Positions 25,216 to 33,800 of a stretch of 64,000 nucleotides of DNA are shown here, in pieces. Position 1 is the stretch's first letter, and every line of letters starts with the position of its first letter. Location: assembly GCF_014203735.1 (NCBI RefSeq), contig NZ_JACHJQ010000012.1:124001-188000 (forward strand), in the 5' to 3' direction. This stretch comes from Actinophytocola algeriensis (GTDB lineage: Bacteria; Actinomycetota; Actinomycetes; Mycobacteriales; Pseudonocardiaceae). Position numbers and translations under genes: made by a program. The notes beneath the pieces were generated by a model that saw only the letters and a list, made by a program, of their open reading frames with translations, had not been told where the DNA came from and searched no databases.

Positions 25216-26237
25216 GGCAGCAGCGCCTCCCACGTGAGCCGGCCGACCAGTCCGTCGTCCTCGAGGCCCTGGCTCGCCTGGAACGCCTTCACCGCGGCCT
25301 CGGTCTTCGGGCCGAAGTCGCCGTCCACCGCGCCCGGCGTGACGCCGCGGTAGATCAGCAGTTCCTGGAGGTAGCGGATCTCGCTCGCGTCCTGGTCGTC
25401 ACGGCGCAGGATCCGCCGTCCCGTCGCCGGCCCGCCCTCGACGTACTCCTTCACCTGCCGCTTGACGCTGCCGCCCGTGGCGCCCGCGTCGGCCTCCCGG
25501 GGCGGGTCGACGCCCGCCGGGACGGGGGAGACGCCGAAGTTCTGCTCGTACCAGGCGATCGCCGCCATCGTCTTGGTGTTCGACTGCAGGATCGGGTCGG
25601 CGACGGCCAGATTGGCGATGTCGAGGTTCAGCCCGGTGCGGGCGTTGATGGCGGCCCCGTCCATGTCGTACAGCCCGGCGAGCAGGCGCGCGATCGTCCA
25701 CCACTGCTCGCTGTGGCGCGACTCGTGGTAGATGGTGTCCATGTTCTCGACGGCCTCGCCGCTGTCCTGCGCCTTGACGTACAGGTCGCGGTTGACGGTG
25801 ACGGCCCACGGCCGCCAGTCGAAGACGGCCCAGTTCGTCCCGGCGTCGCCGAAGGCGATCGGCACGTAGGGCACCCCGGCGGCGGTGAGCTGCTCGTTGG
25901 CGGCGACGGCCAGCGCGTCGAGCTGCTCCTGGGGATCCATCGAACTGTGCGCCGTGCCGTAGGTGTCGTCGACGTAGTCGGCGATGCTCTCCTCGGACCG
26001 CAGCCCGTCGAGGTCCCCGAACTGCGTCTCCAGCGCGGCCCACGTGTTCACCCCGCACACGCCCTCGGGATCACCGATCATGTGGTCCTTCTGGTACGCG
26101 ATGAGCGCGGCCTCGGTGATGGGGCCGAAGTCCCCGTCGATGTTGCCGACGGGGTAGTGCATGTCGCGCAACATCTGCTGCAGCAGCCGGACGTCGTTGT
26201 TGTCGAAGTCGCCCTGCTGGACAGTCGGTCGGGTCAT
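25212..26237 (-). CDS. PG-binding / HExxH-core / PG-binding protein, copy A
   Basis: 341 residues, beginning at MTRPTVQQGD; the open frame upstream to 26381 has no support. The layout is as in copy B: PG-binding_1 at about 10-70, central core with YHESRHSEQWW (H171-E-S-R-H175), and a second PG-binding_1 domain at about 280-341 ending in LTWEALLP. No export signal is visible. It may be a cytoplasmic or non-classically released protein; PG-binding-like repeats are also found in proteins of extracellular contractile injection systems, but no such genes lie here. The HExxH core resembles zincins only by motif, and activity is unproven. Confidence 0.75.
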   Translation of the reverse strand: MTRPTVQQGDFDNNDVRLLQQMLRDMHYPVGNIDGDFGPITEAALIAYQKDHMIGDPEGVCGVNTWAALETQFGDLDGLRSEESIADYVDDTYGTAHSSMDPQEQLDALAVAANEQLTAAGVPYVPIAFGDAGTNWAVFDWRPWAVTVNRDLYVKAQDSGEAVENMDTIYHESRHSEQWWTIARLLAGLYDMDGAAINARTGLNLDIANLAVADPILQSNTKTMAAIAWYEQNFGVSPVPAGVDPPREADAGATGGSVKRQVKEYVEGGPATGRRILRRDDQDASEIRYLQELLIYRGVTPGAVDGDFGPKTEAAVKAFQASQGLEDDGLVGRLTWEALLP

Positions 26238-26442
26238 GGCCACGCCCTTCGTCGATTTCGTCAACGGTGACCTGCGTGCCCGGTCCGTGTCCGTCCCGAA
26301 AGGGCAGCCTTCCGGGACGGCGCGGCCCCCACTTCCGGGCCGGTTCGCCGCGGAGCGCGTTGACCAGCAGAGTTGTGGCATCTCGTGGCCGGGGCCCCAA
26401 CCGCGGCACCTGGCACGGCGGGACCCGGAGCTCCGGCTCAGC

Positions 26443-26895
26443 TCACCGCGTGGAGATCTTGTGGACGGTGGTGTCGTCGGGGTTCATCCGTCGCCCGTCC
26501 GAGGACAGCACTTCCAGTGGCCGCAGGCGATGCCCTCGTCTGCGGTCGACCAACTGCGAGTGTTCCTCGCCGGGGGCGAAGAAGTTCTGTTCGCCCCACT
26601 GCCGCAGTGCCACGATGACGGGGAAGAGCGACTTCCCCTTCGGAGTCAGTACGTACTCGCGGTAGGCGCTGCCGTCCGAGGCGGGGACGGATTCGAGGAC
26701 ACCGCCTGCGACCAGGGTGCGCAGCCGCGCGGTGAGGATGTTCTTCGCCACGCCGAGGCTGCGCTGGAACTCCCCGAAGCGCCTGCTTCCGTCGAAGGCG
26801 TCCCGCACGATCAGCAGGGACCACCAGTCGCCGATCGCGTCCACCGACCGGGCGACGGGACATTCGCTGTCGTCGAAGCGCTTCCTGGTCACCAT
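26443..26895 (-). CDS. HxlR-family transcriptional regulator
   Basis: 150 residues. The winged-helix signature of HxlR/MarR-like regulators is plain: CPVARSVDAIGDWWSLLIVRDA at the start (C12), RFGEFQRSLGVAKNILTARL, then YVLTPKGKSLFPV. The single N-terminal cysteine in SECPVAR is where some HxlR proteins sense aldehydes or disulfide stress. It is divergent from the MFS exporter, with an 18-bp imperfect inverted repeat between them, so it likely controls that gene and itself. The C-terminal extension of about 45 residues past the wing is longer than in minimal family members. Confidence 0.9.
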   Translation of the reverse strand: MVTRKRFDDSECPVARSVDAIGDWWSLLIVRDAFDGSRRFGEFQRSLGVAKNILTARLRTLVAGGVLESVPASDGSAYREYVLTPKGKSLFPVIVALRQWGEQNFFAPGEEHSQLVDRRRGHRLRPLEVLSSDGRRMNPDDTTVHKISTR

Positions 26896-26917
26896 GGCGT
26901 CCTCACTCTCTCACGAT

Positions 26918-26971
26918 GGTTGCAACATGCTACCAAAATAGCTACCGTGTCATTGGTAGCAAGATGCAACC
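26918..26971. promoter_or_regulatory. HxlR operator: 18-bp imperfect inverted repeats
   Basis: GGTTGCAACATGCTACCA (26918-26935) and TGGTAGCAAGATGCAACC (26954-26971) match as reverse complements at 16 of 18 positions, with an 18-bp AT-richer spacer that also contains a GCTACC half-site. It fills most of the divergent HxlR-MFS space, and the MFS ribosome site starts 7 nt beyond. Two dimers binding cooperatively is plausible. Confidence 0.75.
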
Positions 26972-26989
26972 AGATGTGGAGGAGTGCTG

Positions 26990-28276
26990 ATGCCCGGCGA
27001 CGGTGGGACTGTGACACGGGTCGACGCCCCAAGCCGGGAGGGTTCCGGGCTCGTCCTGTCCCGTGGCGTCGTCATGCTGTTCGCCGTCGCCTGCGGGACC
27101 GCGGTGGCCAACGTCTACTTCTCCCAGCCGCTCCTGGTGACCATGGGCCACGACCTCGCCATGAGCCCGGCACTTGTCGGCGGCGTGGTCACCCTCACGC
27201 ATGTCGGGTACGGGCTGGGGCTCTTCTTCCTCGTGCCGCTGGGCGACGTGGCCGACCGCAGACGGCTCATCGTGGCCCAGTTGCTGCTCCTGGTGATGGC
27301 GCTGGCCGTGGTGGCCACCGCCCACACGGCGGCGATCCTGCTCGCGGGGATGGCCGCGATGGGGCTGCTCGCGGTCGTCACGCAGACGCTGGTGGCCTTC
27401 GCGGCATCACTGGCCGCTCCCGCCGGGCGCGGACGGGTCGTGGGTCTGGTCACCAGCGGCGTGGTCATCGGCATCCTGCTCGCCCGCACCGCGTCCGGCC
27501 TCATGGCGGATCTCGCGGGCTGGCGCTCCGTCTACCTCGCCTCGGCGGCGCTCACCGCTCTGCTCGCCCTGCTCCTGTACCGCGTGCTGCCGCGCCACGG
27601 TGCCGCTCCGGCAACAACCCTGCGCTACGGACAGCTCTTGCGCTCCACCATCACCCTGTTCGCACGGGAACGACTGCTGCGGCTCCGGGCCGCGTTCGGT
27701 CTGCTGGTCTTCGCCGCCTTCAGCACGTTGTGGAGCAGCGTCGCGCTGCCGCTCAGCGAAGCCCCGCACTTCCTGTCCCACAGCGCGATCGGGGCGCTGG
27801 GGCTGATCGGTGTGGCAGGCGCCCTGGCCGCGACCGTGGCAGGCCGCCTGAACGACCGAGGACTCTCCCGGCGGACCACCGGCATCGCCATGGCACTGCT
27901 CGCGCTCTCGTGGCTGCCGTTGGCCTTCACCCGCGGTTCGCTCTGGGCCCTGGTCGTCGGGGTGGTCCTGCTCGACCTCGCCGTGCAGGCGGTCCATGTC
28001 ACCAACCAGACCCTGATCCACGCACTGCACCCGGACGCGGGCAGCAGACTGATCGGCGGCTACATGGTCTTCTACTCGATCGGCAGCGCCACCGGCGCCA
28101 TCGCCGCGACCTCGCTCTACACGGTGGCCGGCTGGGGCGCCGTGTGCGCGCTGGGTGCCGCGTTCAGCTGTCTCGGGCTCGTGCTGTGGGTGTTCACCCG
28201 CCACGGCGTCCCGGACCCCGCTGCCAGGGTGACCCCGCGCGACGAAGCCCGGGCGCTCTCACCGGACGTCGAGTAG
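26990..28276 (+). CDS. MFS efflux transporter
   Basis: 428 residues with about 12 hydrophobic segments. The loop 2-3 MFS motif is seen as GDVADRRRLI, and NVYFSQPLLVTM near residue 40 is typical of drug:H+ antiporter family members close to YfcJ/SotB-like sugar or drug exporters. The ATG at 26990 is chosen because GGAGGAG lies 5 nt upstream; the GTG at 26984 is inside that ribosome site. Expression should be controlled by the divergent HxlR protein, which usually represses a detoxification gene. The substrate is unknown. The stop is 5 nt from the stop of a converging SDR remnant. Confidence 0.88.
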   Translation: MPGDGGTVTRVDAPSREGSGLVLSRGVVMLFAVACGTAVANVYFSQPLLVTMGHDLAMSPALVGGVVTLTHVGYGLGLFFLVPLGDVADRRRLIVAQLLLLVMALAVVATAHTAAILLAGMAAMGLLAVVTQTLVAFAASLAAPAGRGRVVGLVTSGVVIGILLARTASGLMADLAGWRSVYLASAALTALLALLLYRVLPRHGAAPATTLRYGQLLRSTITLFARERLLRLRAAFGLLVFAAFSTLWSSVALPLSEAPHFLSHSAIGALGLIGVAGALAATVAGRLNDRGLSRRTTGIAMALLALSWLPLAFTRGSLWALVVGVVLLDLAVQAVHVTNQTLIHALHPDAGSRLIGGYMVFYSIGSATGAIAATSLYTVAGWGAVCALGAAFSCLGLVLWVFTRHGVPDPAARVTPRDEARALSPDVE

Positions 28277-28281
28277 CCGGC

Positions 28282-28569
28282 TCACCCCGCCTTGGTGTGG
28301 CGCTGCAGGTGTTGTGCGTACTCGGCGAAGTCGGTGGCCAGTTGTGCCGGGGTCCAGCCGCCGTCCCGGTGGGTCACCAAGGACTCGGCCGGGTGGGCCC
28401 AGATCGCGAAGCGGTCGCCGACGAAGCTGAAGTACTGGCCGGTGATGGCGGCCGACTCCGCGGCGCTCAGGTAGACCACGAGCGGGGTGACGTCCTCGAC
28501 GGTGCCGGTGCCCTGCCTGCGGAGCTCGGTGCGGGCGCGGTACGGGCAGCGGACTGCCAGCGGCAGGGC
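28282..28569 (-). pseudogene. C-terminal remnant of a short-chain dehydrogenase
   Basis: About 95 residues remain: GTVEDVTPLVVYLSAAES and ITGQYFSFVGDRFAIWAHP are the C-terminal cofactor/dimer region of an SDR of the multifunctional fatty-acid type, followed by a normal tail DGGWTPAQLATDF. The nucleotide-binding GxxxGxG and the YxxxK catalytic motif are absent, and an in-frame stop precedes the fragment at 28570-28572. The remaining stretch is a truncated gene, abutting the MFS stop, so insertion or deletion removed the rest. Confidence 0.7.
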
Positions 28570-28700
28570 CTACCATGCCCTGACCCCGCCCGGAGGTCCA
28601 TTATGGACTTTCGGGTCGGCCCGGTGACCATTGTGCACGGAGGCGGTTACCGGTAAGACATTGGCGAGTACGGACACGCTGCGCCACGAAAGAGGTCGGT

Positions 28701-30500
28701 ATGCGAACACGCCGGATCGGATCGGCACTATCGGTGGGGCTCCTGCTCGCCGCGGCACTCACGACCGGTATCGCCCCGGCGGGCGCCGAAAGAGCGGGCG
28801 AGCAGCCGTTGGCGGTCGGCCGGGGTGGCGCGGTCGTGTCCGACACGCTCGAGTCGACCGAGGCTGGGATCGAGGTGCTGCGCCGAGGCGGGACGGCGAC
28901 CGACGCGGCGGTCGCGGTCGCGGCGACGCTCGGCGTCACGGACCCGTTCGTGGCCGGTCTCGGCGGTGGTGGCTTCTTCGTGCACTACAACGCGCGCACC
29001 CGCGAGGTCTCGACCATCGACGGCCGCGAGACCAATCCGATGGCCGGCGACGAGACGATGTTCATCGACCCGGAGACCGGTGCGCCCTATCCGTTCGGCA
29101 CCGCCGTGACCAGCGGTCTGTCGGTCGGTGTGCCCGGCATGCTGGCGACGTGGGAGCGTGCGCTGCAGCGGTGGGGCACCCGCGATCTCGGCGAGTTGCT
29201 CCGGCCCGCGATCCGGGTCGCCGAGGACGGCTTCCCGCTCGATGCCGCCGTTCGCGGCCAGATCGCCTCGAACGCCGACCGGCTCGCCCAGTTCACGTCC
29301 AGTGCCGAGCTGTTCCTGCCCGGCGGTGCGGTGCCCGAGGTCGGCACGCTGATGCGCAACCCGGACCTGGCCGACACCTACCGGGAGATCGCGGCACACG
29401 GCACCGACGCCTTCTACTCCGGTCCGGTCGGCCGCGACATGGTCGCGGCGGTGCGGACGCCGCCGCTCGCGCCGGACGCCACCATCGACCCGCCCGCCGG
29501 TCTGATGACCGAAGCCGACGTCGAGGCCTACCGCGCGATCGACCGCGCCCCGACGCACGTGCGCTACCACGGCTACGACGTCTACGGCATGGCGCCGCCG
29601 TCCAGCGGCGGCATCACGGTGGGGGAGGCGCTGAACATCCTCGAGCGGTTCGACCTGTCCGACATGGACCGCGCGCAGGCCCTGCACCACTACCTGGAGG
29701 CCAGCAGGCTCGCCTTCGCCGACCGGAACCGCTACATCGGCGACGCGGACCACGTGGACGTGCCGCAGCGGCAGCTGCTCTCGGACCGCTTCGCGCGGCA
29801 GCGCGCCTGCGAGATCGACCCGGCCGCGGCGGGCGTCAGCCCGGTCGCACCGGGTGACCCGTTCGGCGGCGCTGCGTGCCGGCAGGCCGGGGTGGCCACG
29901 CCGAGCAAGCCGGAGGGCACGCACACCAACCACTTCGTGGTCAGTGACCGGTGGGGCAACGTCGTCTCCTACACCAACACGATCGAGCAGCTCGGCGGCA
30001 GCGGGATCGTCGTGCCGGGCCGCGGGTTCCTGCTCAACAACGAGCTGACCGACTTCAACTTCGCGCCAACCCAGGGCGACGCGCCCGACCCGAACCTGCC
30101 CGCGCCCGGCAAGCGGCCGCGGTCGAGCATGTCGCCGACGATCGTGCTCCACCACGGCAAGCCGTTCCTCGCGGTCGGCTCGCCGGGCGGGTCGACGATC
30201 ATCACCACCGTCCTGCAGATCCTGGTCAACCGCCTCGACTTCGGGATGAGCCTCCAGGAGGCGATCGCCGCACCACGCGCCACCCAGCGCAACACGCCGA
30301 CGACCCTGGCCGAGGCCGGGTTCATCGACTCGCCGACCGGCACGCGGTTGGCGGCGCTGGGGCACAGCTTCGACAGGAGTACGGGGATCGGCATCGCGGC
30401 GGGCCTGGAGTTCGGGCCTCGGGGGCTGGTCACCGCGGTCGGCGAACCGACCCGCCGCGGCGGCACCTCCGCGGCGGTCCTACTGCCCACCCGCCGCTGA
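28701..30500 (+). CDS. ggt: Secreted gamma-glutamyltransferase (glutathione hydrolase)
   Basis: 599 residues, the usual GGT size. A signal peptide (MRTRRIGSALSVGLLLAAAL, cleavage near APAGA) directs export. The single precursor should self-cleave before T407 (in EGTHTNHFVVSD), the N-terminal nucleophile of the small subunit. Other conserved features are GRETNPMAG, the PPSSGGIT loop, RSSMSPTIV (SSMxP, substrate binding) and GSPGGSTIITTVLQ (oxyanion loop). It would hydrolyse or transfer the gamma-glutamyl group of glutathione-like compounds outside the cell. In an actinomycete that uses mycothiol, the natural substrate may be other gamma-glutamyl peptides. It stands alone as a transcription unit. 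Confidence 0.9.
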   Translation: MRTRRIGSALSVGLLLAAALTTGIAPAGAERAGEQPLAVGRGGAVVSDTLESTEAGIEVLRRGGTATDAAVAVAATLGVTDPFVAGLGGGGFFVHYNARTREVSTIDGRETNPMAGDETMFIDPETGAPYPFGTAVTSGLSVGVPGMLATWERALQRWGTRDLGELLRPAIRVAEDGFPLDAAVRGQIASNADRLAQFTSSAELFLPGGAVPEVGTLMRNPDLADTYREIAAHGTDAFYSGPVGRDMVAAVRTPPLAPDATIDPPAGLMTEADVEAYRAIDRAPTHVRYHGYDVYGMAPPSSGGITVGEALNILERFDLSDMDRAQALHHYLEASRLAFADRNRYIGDADHVDVPQRQLLSDRFARQRACEIDPAAAGVSPVAPGDPFGGAACRQAGVATPSKPEGTHTNHFVVSDRWGNVVSYTNTIEQLGGSGIVVPGRGFLLNNELTDFNFAPTQGDAPDPNLPAPGKRPRSSMSPTIVLHHGKPFLAVGSPGGSTIITTVLQILVNRLDFGMSLQEAIAAPRATQRNTPTTLAEAGFIDSPTGTRLAALGHSFDRSTGIGIAAGLEFGPRGLVTAVGEPTRRGGTSAAVLLPTRR

Positions 30501-30846
30501 CGGTGACACTTCACGAAATTCGTGGGTCGTCGACGTCGGCAAGGCCGTAACGCAGGTGGCGACCTGGCCCGGAATTGCCGAGGAACTCGGTTTCGCGGCA
30601 GTACCGGGCCAGGTCGCCCGCGGTGATCATTCTTTGTTCTCGATAAGGTTCCGTCGACTGTGAAGTTTGGTGACGTCCGGCGGCGGTGGGTCCGGTGTTG
30701 TTTGCCGGGCTGAGTAACAAGTTCACATCTTCGGGTGGTGTCCCTGCCGCAGATGGACATCGTGTTGTCACGGTCTGCTTCGGCCGCCCGTCGCAGGGTT
30801 TGCACGGTGGTGGACAAAGCACCTCGCCGGATTAGTTTGAGGTGTC
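30501..30846. other. Intergenic region upstream of the molybdoenzyme operon
   Basis: 346 bases without a convincing gene. A short minus-strand frame here has no family resemblance or ribosome site and was not accepted. The region is clearly less GC-rich than its surroundings in its middle (30,640-30,740), as expected of promoter DNA for the operon that starts at 30847, but no consensus promoter with normal spacing was found. Confidence 0.4.
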
Positions 30847-33800
30847 GTGACCGACACCGTTTCCTTTTACCTGAACGGCGAGCGGGTGACGCTGGAGAAC
30901 CCGGCGCCTGATCTGCTCCTCATCGACTACCTCAGATCGCCCGACGTGGGGTTGACCGGCGCCAAGAAGGGATGCGGTCAGGGCGGCTGCGGTGCGTGCA
31001 CCGTCATCCTGTCCACGCGCGACGCCGGCACGGGCGAGTTCACCCACCGCTCGATCAACTCCTGCCTGCGGCCGGTGTGCTCACTCGACGGGCTGGCGCT
31101 GACCACGATCGAGGGCACCGGCGAGACCGTGCGGCCGGCACCCGAGCACCTCGCCCACCAGCTGGCGTACTCGCGCACCGCAGCACCCGCCGTGTACGTC
31201 ACCAGCCGCGAGGCGGACGCCGCGAAGGCCGCGAGCCAGAGCCGTGCCGAGGCACGCACCGCCACGGCGCGCGCACTCGACGACGTGTCGCCGGAAGGCG
31301 AGCTGACCGGCATGAACCCGGTCGCGTACCGGCTCGCTGCCAACAACGGCACCCAGTGCGGCTACTGCACCACGGGCTTCGTGATGAACATGTGCGCCCT
31401 GCTCGACCGGCAGCCGAGCCCGACCAAGCGCCAGATCGAGGACGCCTTCGACGGCAACCTGTGCCGGTGCACCGGATACCGGCCGATCCTGACCGGGCTG
31501 GAGACCTTCGCCGACGACTGGACACCGGTGGACGAGGAGCACCGGATGAAGTGCCTCACCGAGGAGGCGTTGTCGGCCATGACACCCGCCGCCGGTGCGC
31601 GGATCCCGCTGCCGCCGGACGACGGTCCCGCGCCGGGACCGCACCGGCTCGTCTCGGGCGGCCGGGTGTGGGTTCGCCCGGCGACGTTGGCCGAGCTGGG
31701 TGCGCTCCTGCGGGAGTTCGACGACATGCCGACCAGGATGGTCAACGGCAACACCTCCTACGGCGTGTACCCCGACGAGGTCCGTGCCGCCGAAGTGCTG
31801 ATCGACATCCAGCTCGTCCCGGAGCTGCTCGGGCACACGGTGGGCGAACAGTGGGCCGACGTCGGTGCCGCCACCACGTACAGCGAGCTGATCGAGCTGC
31901 TCGACCGGGTCCGCTCGGACCGGGACCTGGCCGAGAACACCGCCGTCGGCGCCATGTGGCTGATGTCCCGCCGCACCGCGGGCACGATCGTGCGCAACGC
32001 GGCCACGCTCGCAGGCAACACGATGCTGGTGCTGGCGCACGTCGAGGACGGTGAGCCGTTCCCCTCCGACCTGCTCACCACGCTCGTCGCGGTCGGCGCG
32101 GAGGTCACGGTGTGGCAGGCGCTGACCGACGGCGAGCCACGCAGGCTGCCGCTGGCCGAGCTGGTCGGTGAGGTGCTCGCCGACCCGGCCTGCCTGCGCG
32201 GTCTGGTGATCCTGCGTTACCACCTGCCGCTCGTCGCGGACGATGACGAGGCGGTCTTCGCGCAGAAGGTCGCGCTGCGTGACGTGAACGCACACTCCCT
32301 GGTCAACGTCACCACCGCACTGCGCCTGGACGGCACCGTCGTCGAGGCGGCGACGGTCGTGTTCGGCGGCATCGCGCCCGTCCCGTGGCACGCCGAGGCC
32401 ACCGAGGAGCGACTGCGGTCCGGGCCGCTGTCCCTCGACGACTTCCCGCTCCTCGCGGCGACGCTCCGCGACGAAGTGCGCGCCGAGCTGTCCCGCTGGC
32501 GCGACCGGATGGCTTCGGTGCCGTGGGAGGGCATCACCGACACCTACCGCGTCGACCTCGCGGTCTCCTTCCTCTACAAGGCGATCGTCAACGCGCTGGT
32601 CGCGTTCTCGCCGGAGTCGGTGCCACCCCGGGACTGGTCGGCGGGTGTGAGCACGTGGGGGCGCTGGCCACTGTCGGGCGGCCGCCAGAGCTACGTGATC
32701 CAGGACTGGAAAGCACCGGTCTCCCAGCCCTACATCAAATTGATGGCGTTCTACCAGGCGACCGGCAAGGTGACGTACACCCATGAGACCCCGGTGTCGC
32801 CTCGCGCGGTCAACGCGGCGTTCGTGCAGAGCCGGATGCCGCTCGCGGACTACCACTTCCGGCTGCCGCACTCCGAAGACCCGGTCGACCGCGCCGTGCT
32901 CGCCGAGTTCCTGACCGCGCACCGGCCGGGGTTCGTCGCGCTGGTCGGCCACGAGGAGCTGCCCGACCACGGCATCAACCTGCAGGGCATGGGCGGTGAC
33001 CAGCCGCTGTTGGCCCAGCGCCGGGTCAGCTACGTCGGCCAGGCCATCGCGCTCGTGGTCGCCGAGACCGAGCAGCAGGCACACGACATCGCCGCGTACG
33101 TCACCGAACGCTGCGTCGGCTACGCCGCCGTCGACGACTGGCCACCGGAATGGCGTGACCCGGTGCTGAGCATCGAACAGGCCATCGAGCTGGGCAGCGT
33201 CTTCCCCGACTACCCGAAGTCCGCGAGCTTCAACTCGCACATCTGGCGGATCACCCGGCCCGACTCCGACCTGTCCTGGTCCGAGCTCGACGACCCGCTG
33301 GACCGCGCGGTGACCGTTCGCTCGGTGACAGTCGACGGCATCGAGTGCGTCGTGGTCGGCAACACCCAGAGCACCGGCGGCCAGGCACACTTCTACCTGG
33401 AGACGCAGGCGTGCGTGGTCGAGCCGATGGACGGCGACCGGTGGCGGGTCGTCCCCTCCACGCAGAGCCCGATGGAGATGCACCAGACCGCCGCGATGGC
33501 GCTCGGTGTCGAGTACCACCGCGTCGAGGTCGACGTGCCGCAGGTCGGCGGCGGGTACGGCGGCAAGACCGAACAGGCGCGGTTCGTGGTGGGGCCCGCG
33601 CTGGTGGCCGCGAACGCGCTGGACCGCCCGGTGCGCCTGGTGTTGCCCCGCGACGCCGACACCGCGATGATCGGCAAGCGGCACGCCGTGTACGGCCGGT
33701 ACCAGGTCGCGATCGACCGGACCGGTCTGCTGCACGGACTGGACACGGCGATGTGGGCCGACGGCGGCGCCTTCTACGACTGCTCGTTCATCGTCACCAA

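Noticed and set aside
28561-28580. Small hairpin GCAGGGC...GCCCTGC-like near the SDR remnant
   Set aside because: The stem is only about 6-7 bp and not at the end of an intact gene; too weak to call a terminator.
30511-30822. Short minus-strand frame upstream of the molybdoenzyme
   Set aside because: No ribosome site, no family resemblance, and it occupies the likely promoter region.
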